Origin: Rubrivivax sp.
Lineage (GTDB): Bacteria > Pseudomonadota > Gammaproteobacteria > Burkholderiales > Burkholderiaceae_C
Direction: 5' to 3'
DNA: 57,308 nt
Assembly (NCBI GenBank): GCA_016789955.1
Contig: JAEUPB010000062.1
Coordinates: 1 to 57,308, forward strand
The notes beneath the pieces are model-generated. The model made no database searches and was not told the origin of the DNA. It saw nothing but the letters and a program-made list of their open reading frames with translations. The translations under genes were made by a program, and so were the position numbers. Below are positions 47,752 to 56,619 of the stretch, piece by piece (the stretch's first letter is position 1; every line of letters begins with the position of its first letter).

Positions 47752-48602
47752 CGCGTCATGCGCAGGTTGCGCTTGATCTCCTGCAGCATCGGCCGCAGCG
47801 TGGTCGGGGGCAGCCGCAACGCCACGCCGGTGGTGAGGATGTCGATGATCATCAGGTGCAGCAGCCGCGAGACCATCGGGCTGTAGCGATCGGCATCCTC
47901 GGGGTGGTCGGCCGCGAGCAGGATGTGCTGAGCGCCCTGCGCCTGCCGCGCCAGCGGTGAGCCGCTGGCGGTGATGACGATGATCGTGGCGCCCTTGCGC
48001 CGTGCGATCTGGTCCACGTCCAGCAGGTCGCGGCTGCGGCCCGAGTTGCTGATGATCACCGCACAGTCGCCGGGGCCGAGCATCGTGGCGCTCATCACCT
48101 GCACGTGGCCGTCGGTCACGGCGGCTGCCATCACGCCGAGCCGGAAGAACTTGTGCTGCGCGTCGGCCGCGACGATGCCCGAGTTGCCCACGCCGTAGAA
48201 CTCGATGCGCTTGCCCTGGCGGCAGGCGTCGGCCAGCGCCGTGATCGCGCGATCGATGGCCTGGCTCGCGGCGGCGTTGCGGTAGCGCAGCAATGACGCC
48301 ACCGCGTTGTCGATCACCTTCACGACGATGTCGGAGGTCTTGTCGTCGTCGTCCACGGCGCGGTGCACGAACGGCACGCCCTCGTTGACGTTGCCCGCGA
48401 GCTTCAGCTTGAAATCGGCCAGGCCGTCGTAGCCGACGCTGCGGCAGAAGCGCACCACGGTCGGCTTGCTGACCTGCGAGCGCTCGGCGATCTCGCCCAC
48501 CGGCATCGTCGCGAACGAGCGCGGCTCGGCCAGCAGCAGCCGCGCCACGCGCTGCTCGGCCGGCGGCAGGGCCGGGATGGAGGCACGGATGCGTTCGAGC
48601 AT
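47715..48602 (-). CDS. hexR: HexR-type RpiR-family transcriptional regulator
   Basis: HexR represses glucose/Entner-Doudoroff genes and releases DNA on binding KDPG. The 295-residue protein has an N-terminal HTH_6 domain (about 1-75; VGEIAERSQVSKPTVVRFCRSVGYDGLADFK) and a SIS sugar-phosphate domain (about 120-250; IEFYGVGNSGIVAADAQHKFFRLG, VIISNSGRSRDLLD). It starts seven bases after zwf on the same strand, so the two share a transcript. A HexR-like operator lies before zwf, which supports the specific call and suggests autoregulation. Confidence 0.93.
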   Translation of the reverse strand: MLERIRASIPALPPAEQRVARLLLAEPRSFATMPVGEIAERSQVSKPTVVRFCRSVGYDGLADFKLKLAGNVNEGVPFVHRAVDDDDKTSDIVVKVIDNAVASLLRYRNAAASQAIDRAITALADACRQGKRIEFYGVGNSGIVAADAQHKFFRLGVMAAAVTDGHVQVMSATMLGPGDCAVIISNSGRSRDLLDVDQIARRKGATIIVITASGSPLARQAQGAQHILLAADHPEDADRYSPMVSRLLHLMIIDILTTGVALRLPPTTLRPMLQEIKRNLRMTRYSASGNSSSTP

Positions 48603-48609
48603 GGGGCCG

Positions 48610-50055
48610 CTACTCCTCTTCGGCCCACACGCAGCCATCGCGCGCCACGAGTGCGCTGGCGGCGGGCGGGCCCCAGCTGCCAGCCACGTAGGGGCGCGGG
48701 CCCACCGTGTCCTCGGCCCAGGCGTCGAGGATGGGCTCGACCCAGCGCCAGGCCTGTTCCTGCTCGTCGCTGCGGACGAACAGGTTCAGCCGGCCGGCCA
48801 GCGCGTCGAGCAGCAGCCGCTCGTAGCCGCCGACGCGCTCGCTCGCGAAGGTCTTCTCGAAGTCGAGGTCGAGGAACACCGGCGTCAGCACCTCGCCGGC
48901 CATCGCGCCCTTGGCGGCCAGCAGGTGCAGTTCCAGCCCGTCCTCGGGCTGCAGCTTGATGACGAGCTTGTTGGCCCGCGTGGCGCCCGAGAAGATCGGG
49001 TGCGGCACGGGCCTGAAGTTGACGACGATCTGCGCGTCGCGCCCCGGCAGCCGCTTGCCGGTGCGCAGCAGGAACGGCACGCCGGCCCAGCGCCAGTTCT
49101 GCACCTCGGTGCGCAGCGCCACGTAGGTCTCGCAGCGGCTGCCGGCCGGCACCTTGACCTCGTCGAGGTAGCCCGGCACGGCGCGGCCGTCGATGGTGCC
49201 GGCCTTGTACTGGCCGCGCACCACGTCGCGGGCGATGCTCTCGCGGGTGAACGGCTTCAGCGAGCGCAGCACCTTGAGCTTCTCGTCGCGGATCGCGTCG
49301 GCGTCGTTCGACGACGGCGGCTCCATCGCCAGGATCGTCAGCAGTTGCAGCGCGTGGTTCTGGATCATGTCGCGCAGCGCGCCGGTGCGGTCGTAGAAGT
49401 CGCCGCGCGTGCCCACGCCGATGCTCTCGGCCAGCGTGATCTGGATGTTGGCGATGCTCTCGCGCCGCCACAACGGCTCGAACAGCGCATTGCCGAAGCG
49501 CAGCGCCATCAGGTTCTGCACCGCGGGCTTGCCGAGGTAGTGGTCGATGCGCAGCGCCTGCTCCTCGCGGAACGCGGCGCGCACGACGCGGTTGATCTCC
49601 TGCGCGCTGGCGAGGTCGTGGCCGAGTGGCTTCTCGAGCACCACGCGCATGTGCGGCGCGTTGAGCCCGGCCTGGCCGAGCTGGTCGCAGATCACCGGGA
49701 ACAGGTGGGGGCTGGTGGCCAGGAACAGCACCACGGTGTCGGCGCCGCGCTCGTCAATCCACCCCTTCAGGCCCTGGTAGTGCTCGGGTTGCGCGAGGTC
49801 CATGCGCCGGTAATGCAGCAGGGACGCGAATCGCGCGTACTCCTCGTCGCTGGGCTGCTTGGCCTCCTCGACGCCGGAGAACTTGTCGCGGATGTAGGCG
49901 CGGTAGTCGTCATCGCTGCGCTCGTCGCGGGCCACCGCGAGGATGCGCCCGCCCGCCGGCAGCTTGCCGTGGCGGAAGGCCTGGAACAAGGCGGGCATCA
50001 GCTTGCGCCAGGTCAGGTCGCCAGTGCCGCCGAAGAGGACGAGGTCGAAGGCCAT
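48610..50055 (-). CDS. zwf: Glucose-6-phosphate 1-dehydrogenase (Zwf)
   Basis: Zwf oxidises glucose 6-phosphate to 6-phosphogluconolactone, feeding the Entner-Doudoroff and pentose phosphate routes. The 481-residue protein has the coenzyme loop LVLFGGTGDLTWRKLMPAL, EKPLGHDLASA, the active-site RIDHYLGKPAVQN with its catalytic histidine, and RTGKRLPGRDAQIVVNF. ATG 50055 is chosen over the in-frame upstream ATG because the HexR operator occupies the intervening sequence. First gene of zwf-hexR; no pgl, edd or eda gene is in the window. Confidence 0.96.
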   Translation of the reverse strand: MAFDLVLFGGTGDLTWRKLMPALFQAFRHGKLPAGGRILAVARDERSDDDYRAYIRDKFSGVEEAKQPSDEEYARFASLLHYRRMDLAQPEHYQGLKGWIDERGADTVVLFLATSPHLFPVICDQLGQAGLNAPHMRVVLEKPLGHDLASAQEINRVVRAAFREEQALRIDHYLGKPAVQNLMALRFGNALFEPLWRRESIANIQITLAESIGVGTRGDFYDRTGALRDMIQNHALQLLTILAMEPPSSNDADAIRDEKLKVLRSLKPFTRESIARDVVRGQYKAGTIDGRAVPGYLDEVKVPAGSRCETYVALRTEVQNWRWAGVPFLLRTGKRLPGRDAQIVVNFRPVPHPIFSGATRANKLVIKLQPEDGLELHLLAAKGAMAGEVLTPVFLDLDFEKTFASERVGGYERLLLDALAGRLNLFVRSDEQEQAWRWVEPILDAWAEDTVGPRPYVAGSWGPPAASALVARDGCVWAEEE

Positions 50056-50059
50056 GTGA

Positions 50060-50074
50060 TGTAATAAAGTTACA
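50060..50074. promoter_or_regulatory. HexR operator upstream of zwf-hexR
   Basis: TGTAATAAAGTTACA is an interrupted palindrome matching the known HexR consensus pattern TGTARTWWWATTACA at nearly every position. It starts four bases before the zwf ATG (reading leftward), where bound repressor would block initiation. The cognate regulator gene is next in the operon. Confidence 0.85.
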
Positions 50075-50133
50075 TCCCAATGTTGCCGGAGTTTCATGCG
50101 CCGGTCAAACCCGGCGCGGCGTGCCGCGGCAGG

Positions 50134-51315
50134 CTACTGCTGGAAGGCGCCCGGCGACCAGCTCGCCGGCGGCGTGATCGGCCGCGTGCCGATCGGCAGC
50201 TTGAACTCGGCCTTGGGTGTCAGGTCTCGCCCGTCGATGCGGCGCGCGTCGACCGCGGTGCCGCGCAGCCAGGAGTCCGCCGGCAGGCTGAAGTCCATCA
50301 GCGTCTGCTCCCGCAGCCAGCGCCCCAGCGTGCGGCCGTTGCCTTCGAACGCCGCGTCGGCGCCCATCGAGAAAACGCCGATGCCGGCAGCCACGTTGTT
50401 GACGACCCAGGCCTGCGCACCCGGCGGCAGCCGGTCCTTGAACAGCCGCAGGAACCACGCCGGCTGCCAGCCGTTCGAGATCAGCGTGTTGTGGGCGAGA
50501 TAGAGCCTGTTCTCCGGCCACCCGTTGCCCTCGGCGCCGTAAGCCACGAGCACGCGGTTCTGGGCGCGCGGTCCCTGCCCGATGATGTTGCCGACCAGCA
50601 CGGCCAGCCCGCCGTTCGGCAGGTCGACCTCGTACGAGGCCTCGCCTGCCCAGCCGTCGGCGATCAGGTTGTAGGACAGCAGCGTCTGCCTCGCGCGCGA
50701 CTTGATCAGGTGGCCCTCGTAGCCTTCGTGGAAGCGGCTGCCGGTCACGCTGAGCTTGCCGATGCGCCCGGCATACAGCAGGTGAGGCAGGCTGCCTTCG
50801 GTGCGCGGCGCCTCGGCGAACAGGCTGTCGGCGATCGTGAGCTCGGCGTCCTCGACGTTGCCGGTCAGCAGTCCGTTCTCGTTGTCGAGGAAGGCGCAGT
50901 CCTTCACCAGCAGCCGGCCGCGCTCGAAGCGGATGCCGGCGCCGTTGCCGTCAGGGGCGCGGGCACCGCGGAACTCGAGGTTCTCCACGGTGATGTCCTC
51001 GCCGCGGATCACGAGGATCGCCTTGCCTTCGGCCACGCGGCCGCCGGCGCGCAGCACCGGGCGCTTGCCCACGCCCTTGAGGGTGAGCTTCTTGTGCTCG
51101 ATGACGGCGACCTGCGCGTCGTACTCGCCCTCGAGGATCGCGATCGTGTCGCCGTCCTGCGCGCGCTTGACGGCATCGGCCAGCGAGAGTTCTCCGGCCT
51201 TGGGCCCGACGATCAGCGTGTCGGCCGCGGCCGGGGACGTCGCGAGCAGGGCACAGATCAGGTAAACGCCGAGGCGAACCGCCCGCCCGGCTGCCGACAA
51301 TCGTGGGAACGACAT
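50134..51315 (-). CDS. Exported right-handed beta-helix (pectin-lyase fold) protein
   Basis: The 393-residue protein has a signal peptide (about 1-30, core LGVYLICALLATSPAAA) and a body of parallel beta-helix repeats: AGELSLADAVKRAQDGDTIAILEG, LTLKGVGKRPVLR, ITVENLEFRGARA, GLLTGNVEDAELTIADSLFA, LVGNIIGQGP. Such folds occur in polysaccharide lyases, epimerases and surface proteins; I see no clear catalytic signature, so function is open. The start ATG at 51315 is only 38 bases from the divergent iron-binding-protein ATG. It lies upstream of zwf on the same strand. Confidence 0.78.
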   Translation of the reverse strand: MSFPRLSAAGRAVRLGVYLICALLATSPAAADTLIVGPKAGELSLADAVKRAQDGDTIAILEGEYDAQVAVIEHKKLTLKGVGKRPVLRAGGRVAEGKAILVIRGEDITVENLEFRGARAPDGNGAGIRFERGRLLVKDCAFLDNENGLLTGNVEDAELTIADSLFAEAPRTEGSLPHLLYAGRIGKLSVTGSRFHEGYEGHLIKSRARQTLLSYNLIADGWAGEASYEVDLPNGGLAVLVGNIIGQGPRAQNRVLVAYGAEGNGWPENRLYLAHNTLISNGWQPAWFLRLFKDRLPPGAQAWVVNNVAAGIGVFSMGADAAFEGNGRTLGRWLREQTLMDFSLPADSWLRGTAVDARRIDGRDLTPKAEFKLPIGTRPITPPASWSPGAFQQ

Positions 51316-51353
51316 TCCGCCATTCTTGCCTGATTCGACGAGGAGACTGCTGC

Positions 51354-52370
51354 ATGAGAACGACAGGGGTGCTGATGGTCGCACTGGCCTCGGGCCCGGC
51401 GCTGGCCCAGGAGGCCGGGCAGGTGAACGTGATCTGCTCGGTGCAGGCCGAGTGGTGCAACATGATCCAGACGGTGTTCGCCCGCACCACCGGCATCAAG
51501 GTCAACATGTCGCTGAAGGGCTCGGGCGAGGCGCTGGCGCAGCTCATCGCCGAGCGCGCGAACCCCAAGACCGACGTCTGGTTCGGCGGCACCGGCGACC
51601 CGCACCTGCAGGCCGCCGAACAGGGCCTGTCGCTCGAATACAAGTCGGCCTCGCTGCCGCAGCTGCACGCGTGGGCGCAGCAGCAGGCCTCGCAGAGCGG
51701 CTACAAGACGGTGGGCATCTACTCGGGCCCGCTGGGCTTCGGCTACAACACCGAGCTGCTGGCCAAGAAGAAGCTGCCGGTGCCCAAGACCTGGGCCGAC
51801 CTGCTGAACCCGGCGTACAAGGGTGAGGTCCAGGTCGCCAATCCCGCCTCCAGCGGCACCGCTTACACGATGGTGGCCACGCTCGTGCAGCTGATGGGCG
51901 AGGACAAGGCCTTCGACTACATGAAGGCCCTGCACAAGAACATCGGCCAGTACACGCGCAGCGGCACCGGGCCGATCAAGGCCGTGGCGCGCGGCGAGAC
52001 GAGCCTGTCGATCAGCTTCGTGCACGACGGCCCCGGTGAGGCGATGCAGGGCTTCCCGGTCGCCACCATCACCCCGGCCGAGGGCACCGGCGCCGAGATC
52101 GGCTCGATGAGCATCATCAAGGGCGCGCGCAACCTCGAGGCGGCCAAGAAGTTCTACGAGTGGGCGCTGACGCCGCAGGCGCAGCAGTTCGGCGCCGCGT
52201 CCAAGCAGTTCCAGCTGCCGAGCAACAAGGCCACGCCGGTGGACCCGCGCGTGCCCGACTTCAAGAAGATCAAGTTCATCGACTACGACTACGCGAAGTA
52301 CGGCGCCAGCGCCGAGCGGCGGCGGCTGATCGCCAAATGGGAGAAGGACGTCAACTCGCTGCCGCGGTGA
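51354..52370 (+). CDS. Periplasmic binding protein of an iron(III)-type ABC importer
   Basis: The 338-residue precursor has a signal ending ALA before QEAGQVNVICSVQAEWC, then FARTTGIKVNMSLKGSGEALAQLIAERANPKTDVWFGG, the typical opening of the FbpA/AfuA group. The remainder (SGPLGFGYNTELL, PKTWADLLNPAYKGEVQVANP, GEMSIIKGARN-like closing) fits the same fold. GAGGAGA precedes ATG 51354. The cluster with a fused double permease and a TOBE ATPase supports ferric iron, but relatives also carry thiamine, phosphonates or sugar phosphates, so the substrate is provisional. Confidence 0.85.
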   Translation: MRTTGVLMVALASGPALAQEAGQVNVICSVQAEWCNMIQTVFARTTGIKVNMSLKGSGEALAQLIAERANPKTDVWFGGTGDPHLQAAEQGLSLEYKSASLPQLHAWAQQQASQSGYKTVGIYSGPLGFGYNTELLAKKKLPVPKTWADLLNPAYKGEVQVANPASSGTAYTMVATLVQLMGEDKAFDYMKALHKNIGQYTRSGTGPIKAVARGETSLSISFVHDGPGEAMQGFPVATITPAEGTGAEIGSMSIIKGARNLEAAKKFYEWALTPQAQQFGAASKQFQLPSNKATPVDPRVPDFKKIKFIDYDYAKYGASAERRRLIAKWEKDVNSLPR

Positions 52371-54601
52371 CGACGCTGGCGGTGCGCGCACCGGCCGTGC
52401 GCGGCGCGCGCCGGTCGCGGCAGACGCTGCTGGGCTGGCTGGCCGCGGGCGCGGCCGGCTTCGTGCTGCTGCCGTGGTACTTCCCGCAGAACGTCACGCT
52501 GCTGCAGGCGCTGCCGGGCATCTTCGGCGGCGGCGAGACGGCCTCGGGGCTCGTGCAGGCGCTCGCGCACGGGCGGCCGTGGCTGTGGGTCGCCGCGCTG
52601 GCCCTGCTCGTCGCCGGCTTCGGCGCGGTCGCGGTGCCGCCGGGGCGGGGGCAAGGGGGCTGGCTCGTCGGCGCAGCGGTGCTGGGCCTGGCCGGCCTGC
52701 TGGGCGCCGGCTTCACCATCGGCGCGCCGGGCTGGTCGTTCGACGTGCTGCAGGCCACCTTTGGCGAGCTGAAGACCGGGCAGCCCGGCATCGGGCCGGG
52801 CGGCGCGCTCGTGCTGCTGTCGCTGCTGATGCTGCTGGGCGCCGGGCTGGCGCGCCTGGGGTACTTCCGGCGTGACGTGTTCGTGGCCGCCGCGGTGGTG
52901 CTGTGCAGCGCGCTGCTGCTGCTGTTCGTGGCGCTGCCCGTGAGCAAGAGCCTGGTGGGAGCGTTCCTGACCGAGGACGGGCAGTACAGCGCCTCCGCGC
53001 TGGCGGAGCGGCTGGGCCACGAGCGCGTGTGGGGACTGGCCTGCCTGGCCGGTGGGGTGCGCTGCGGCGTGGCGTGGAATACGCTGTTCCTCGCGCTGCT
53101 CACGGCCGCCGGCACCACGGTGATGGGCACCTTCATCGCGCTGCTGGCCGAGCGCGGCGGCGAGCGCGGCGGCCGCCGCTACGCCAAGGCGCTGAACGTG
53201 CTCGCGCTGCTGCCCATCATCACGCCGCCGTTCGTCGTGGGCCTGGGCCTCATCCTGCTGTTCGGCCGCGCGGGGCTCGTGAACCAGGCGCTCGAGTGGG
53301 CCTTCGGCGTGACGCCGTCGCGCTGGTTCTACGGCCTCTTCGGCGTGTGGCTGGCGCAGATGTTCGCCTTCACGCCGATCGCCTTCATGATCATGCGCGG
53401 CGTCGTGCAGGGCATCGCGCCCAGCCTCGAGGAGGCCGCGCAGACGCTGCGCGCCAGCCGCACGCGCACGTTCATGACGGTGACGCTGCCGCTGATGAAG
53501 CCGGGCCTGGCCAACGCGTTCCTGGTCGGCTTCATCGAGAGCATGGCCGACTTCGGCAACCCGATCGTCGTCGGTGGCCAGTACGCGGTGCTCTCCACCG
53601 ACATCTTCTTCGCCATCGTCGGCGCGCAGTTCGACCAGGGTCGTGCGGCGTCGCTGGCGCTGGTGCTGACGCTGTTCGCGCTGGTGGTGTTCTTCGTGCA
53701 GCAGCGGCTGCTGGGCCGCGCGAACTACACCACCGTCTCCGGCAAGGGCGACGCCGGGCTGCCGATGGCGCTGCCGCCGCCGGTGCGCCGCGCCTGCCTG
53801 GCCGTGGCGCTGCCGTGGCTCGGATTCACGCTGGTGGTCTACGCGTTCGCCTTCACCGGCGGCCTGGTGCAGACCTGGGGCCGCGACTACACGCCCACCC
53901 TCGCGCACTTCCGCACCGCGTTCGACCTGCAATGGGGCGAGCATGGTCTCGTGTGGGCGGGCACCGCGTGGAACTCGCTCTTCACCACGGTGAAGCTGGC
54001 CGCCATCGCGGCGCCGTTGTGCGCGGGCATCGGCCTGTTGATGAGCTGGCTGCTGGCGCGCACCAGCTTCGTCGGCCAGCGGCTGTTCGAGTTCTCGGCG
54101 CTGCTGGCCTTCGCGATCCCGGGCACGGTGCTGGGCGTGAGCTACATCCTTGCGTTCAACGTGCCGCCGTTCGAGCTGACGGGCACCGGACTCATCATCG
54201 TGCTGTGCTTCGTGTTCCGAAACCTGCCGGTGGGGGTGCGTGCCGGCACGGCGAGCTTCAAGCAGCTCGACCGCAGCCTCGACGAAGCCAGCACGATGCT
54301 GCGCGCCGGCACCGCCACCACGCTGCGGCGCGTGGTGCTGCCGCTGCTGAAGCCCGCGCTGGTGGCCGCACTCGTCTACAGCTTCGTGCGCAGCATGACC
54401 ACCGTCTCGGCGGTGATCTTCCTCGTCACCGCGGAGAACGAACTGGCCACCACCTACATCATCGGCCGCGTCGGCAACGGCGACTACGGCGTCGCGCTCG
54501 CGTACTGCACGGTGCTGATCGTGCTGATGTCGCTGGCTACCGCGGCGATCCAGGGCCTCGTCGGCGAACGGCGCCTCGGGCGCAGGACCACCCCCGCATG
54601 A
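52367..54601 (+). CDS. Fused double-domain permease of an iron(III)-type ABC importer
   Basis: The 744-residue inner-membrane protein carries two BPD_transp_1 domains in one chain. About five N-terminal hydrophobic segments (1-200) come first. Domain one (about 225-450) has EAA motif EEAAQTLRASRTRTFMTVTLP and domain two (about 525-735) has DEASTMLRAGTATTLRRVVLP. This is the FbpB/AfuB arrangement, although the membrane-rich N-terminal extension is longer than in FbpB. GTG 52367 overlaps the binding-protein stop, and its own stop overlaps the ATPase ATG. Confidence 0.9.
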   Translation: MTTLAVRAPAVRGARRSRQTLLGWLAAGAAGFVLLPWYFPQNVTLLQALPGIFGGGETASGLVQALAHGRPWLWVAALALLVAGFGAVAVPPGRGQGGWLVGAAVLGLAGLLGAGFTIGAPGWSFDVLQATFGELKTGQPGIGPGGALVLLSLLMLLGAGLARLGYFRRDVFVAAAVVLCSALLLLFVALPVSKSLVGAFLTEDGQYSASALAERLGHERVWGLACLAGGVRCGVAWNTLFLALLTAAGTTVMGTFIALLAERGGERGGRRYAKALNVLALLPIITPPFVVGLGLILLFGRAGLVNQALEWAFGVTPSRWFYGLFGVWLAQMFAFTPIAFMIMRGVVQGIAPSLEEAAQTLRASRTRTFMTVTLPLMKPGLANAFLVGFIESMADFGNPIVVGGQYAVLSTDIFFAIVGAQFDQGRAASLALVLTLFALVVFFVQQRLLGRANYTTVSGKGDAGLPMALPPPVRRACLAVALPWLGFTLVVYAFAFTGGLVQTWGRDYTPTLAHFRTAFDLQWGEHGLVWAGTAWNSLFTTVKLAAIAAPLCAGIGLLMSWLLARTSFVGQRLFEFSALLAFAIPGTVLGVSYILAFNVPPFELTGTGLIIVLCFVFRNLPVGVRAGTASFKQLDRSLDEASTMLRAGTATTLRRVVLPLLKPALVAALVYSFVRSMTTVSAVIFLVTAENELATTYIIGRVGNGDYGVALAYCTVLIVLMSLATAAIQGLVGERRLGRRTTPA

Positions 54602-55647
54602 ACGGCATCGAGTTCCGCAACGTCACCAAGCGCTACGGCGATGCGCGCTCGCCGCTGGTCGTCAAGGGCATCGACCTGGTCGTGCCCAAGGGCACGCTGA
54701 CGACCATCCTCGGCCCCTCGGGCTGCGGCAAGACGACCACGCTGCGCATGATCGCCGGCCTCGATGCGCCCAGCGGCGGCCGCATCCTGATCGACGGCGA
54801 GGACGTCACCGAGCTCGGCCCGGCCGAGCGCAACGTGAGCATGGTGTTCCAGAGCTACGCCCTGTTTCCGCACCTGAGCGTGCTCGAGAACGTGGCCTAC
54901 GGCCTGGCGGTCAGCGGCGTGGCGCGCGACGAGGCGGCGCGGCGCGCCGAAGCGGCGATGGAAAGCGTGGGCCTGAAGGGCTACGGCGCGCGGCTGCCGA
55001 GCGAGCTCTCGGGCGGTCAGCAGCAGCGCGTGGCGGTGGCGCGCTCGCTGGTGCTGGAGCCCAGCGTGCTGCTCTTCGACGAGCCGCTGTCCAACCTCGA
55101 CGCGCGCCTGCGCCGCAGCATGCGCGAGGAGATCCGCGCCCTGCAGCAGCGCCTGAAGCTCACCGTGGCCTACGTGACGCACGACCAGAGCGAAGCGTTG
55201 GCGGTGAGCGACCAGATCGTGGTCATGAGTGCCGGCCTCATCGCGCAGGCCGGCTCGCCGCAACAACTCTACGAGCAGCCCGACAGCGAGTTCGTCGCCG
55301 GCTTCATGGGCGAGGCGATGCTCTTCAGCGGCGAGGCGCAGGCCGACGGCACGGTGCGACTGGGCCCGCTCACGGTGCGGTCCAGGCGCCCGGTGGCGCC
55401 GGGCAAGGTGAAGGTGGCCGTGCGGCCCGAGGCCTGGCAGGTGCTGCCCGCCGGGCAGGGCGCGGGCACGGCGCTGCAGGGGCAACTCACCAAGCAGGCC
55501 TACCTCGGCAGCTTCGTCGAGCTGACCGTCGGCACCGAGCTCGGCGAGATCTTCGTCGTCTCCCCGGATGTCGACCGGCCTTGGGCGGTGGGCGACATGC
55601 TCGCCCTGCAACTGAGCGGGCGCAGCGTCTCGGTGGTCGCGGCCTGA
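54598..55647 (+). CDS. ATPase of an iron(III)-type ABC importer (FbpC/PotA-like, TOBE domain)
   Basis: The 349-residue ATPase has Walker A GPSGCGKTT (39-47), VSMVFQSYALFPHLSVLENVAYGL, signature LSGGQQQRVAVARSL, Walker B VLLFDEPLSNLDA and the switch THDQSEALAVSD. The C-terminal third (about 240-349) is a TOBE_2 regulatory domain (VKVAVRPEAWQVLP, LGSFVELTVGTELG). It is third in a tightly overlapped SBP-permease-ATPase operon and converges on gspB across 99 bases that contain a GGCGTC/GACGCC hairpin without a clear T-run. Confidence 0.9.
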   Translation: MNGIEFRNVTKRYGDARSPLVVKGIDLVVPKGTLTTILGPSGCGKTTTLRMIAGLDAPSGGRILIDGEDVTELGPAERNVSMVFQSYALFPHLSVLENVAYGLAVSGVARDEAARRAEAAMESVGLKGYGARLPSELSGGQQQRVAVARSLVLEPSVLLFDEPLSNLDARLRRSMREEIRALQQRLKLTVAYVTHDQSEALAVSDQIVVMSAGLIAQAGSPQQLYEQPDSEFVAGFMGEAMLFSGEAQADGTVRLGPLTVRSRRPVAPGKVKVAVRPEAWQVLPAGQGAGTALQGQLTKQAYLGSFVELTVGTELGEIFVVSPDVDRPWAVGDMLALQLSGRSVSVVAA

Positions 55648-55746
55648 GCCGGGCCGGACGGGCGTCGTCGAGACGCCTGGGCGTGAGACCGTGGAGCCGC
55701 GGTCGCAAGAGTAGCCCGTCTGCGCGACCGGCCGCGGAGCGCCCCC

Positions 55747-56616
55747 TCAGATCGGCAGCTCGATGCGCAACTCGCGCCAGCGCACGATGGCCGACTTGGG
55801 GCCGATGCGCTCCAGCGTCACGCCGGGCGCCGCGGTCTCGCCCTCGCGCACGACGAGGCCGTTGATCACCACGAAGCGGCTCGCCGGCTGGTCGGAGTAG
55901 ATCGCGCCGCCGATCAGCATCTGCGGCAGTTCGCTGCGCTGCGCCGGGGGCAGGTCGGACAGCAGCGTGGGCTTGCCCGAGGCCCCGAGGGCTCCGGGCG
56001 CCGCGCCCTGCCCCGCCGCAGGAGGAACCGGCGTGATGCCGGGCGGCGGCGTGGTCGCCGTCGGTGGGGCGGAAGTCCGTTCGGCGGGCACGGTCGATGG
56101 GGCGGTCGAGGGCACGGTGGCCGGTGCCATCGACGGTGTGGCAGGGGGTGCCGCGCGCGCCGCGGGCGGCAGGGCCGGAGACGGGCTCGGCGGCGCCGCG
56201 GGCACGGGTGGCGCAGGCGGGGCAAGGGGCGCGGGCGGCGCAGGGGGCGCCACGAGCAGGGGCGGCCCCGCCGCTGCTCCCGGGCCGGGCGGCGCCGCGC
56301 TGGGTGGAGCAGGGGGCGGGGCTGCGTCGACAGCACGGCCCGGCAGCGCCCCCGGCGCCGCCGCACCCGGCTCGGCGGGACCCTCGGCCACGCGCGCGGG
56401 TGGCGGAGTGCCGCCACGCGAGCTCCACCAGGCGACCACGGCGCCCAGCACCACGACGACGCCGACCGCCGCGCCCACGAGGCGGCCGCCGCGGCGTCGG
56501 CCCGTGGCCTCGCCTTCGCCGAGGCCCGGCGGCGTGGCCTGCGCATGCAGCCCAGGGACCTGGCCTCGCTCGCGCTCGATCTCGGCACGGCGCAGGGCAT
56601 CGAGGATGTAGGACAT
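55747..56616 (-). CDS. gspB: General secretion pathway protein GspB
   Basis: GspB works with the ATPase GspA to insert and assemble the type II secretin through peptidoglycan. The 289-residue protein starts MSYILDALRRAEIERERGQVPGL, the diagnostic motif of this family, and has one membrane helix (about 46-66). A long Pro/Ala-rich periplasmic spacer (about 70-215) follows. The conserved C-terminal GspB domain reads LPQMLIGGAIYSDQPASRFVVINGLVVREGE and WRELRIELPI. It starts three bases after gspA. Confidence 0.93.
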   Translation of the reverse strand: MSYILDALRRAEIERERGQVPGLHAQATPPGLGEGEATGRRRGGRLVGAAVGVVVVLGAVVAWWSSRGGTPPPARVAEGPAEPGAAAPGALPGRAVDAAPPPAPPSAAPPGPGAAAGPPLLVAPPAPPAPLAPPAPPVPAAPPSPSPALPPAARAAPPATPSMAPATVPSTAPSTVPAERTSAPPTATTPPPGITPVPPAAGQGAAPGALGASGKPTLLSDLPPAQRSELPQMLIGGAIYSDQPASRFVVINGLVVREGETAAPGVTLERIGPKSAIVRWRELRIELPI

Positions 56617-56619
56617 CGC

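Noticed and set aside
55648-55746. GGCGTC/GACGCC hairpin between the ABC ATPase and gspB as an intrinsic terminator
   Set aside because: The stem is only six base pairs and lacks a T-run; it may be incidental in GC-rich DNA.
56060-56420. Repetitive-looking GC-rich DNA
   Set aside because: It is the Pro/Ala-rich periplasmic spacer of GspB, expected for this family and not a repeat element.
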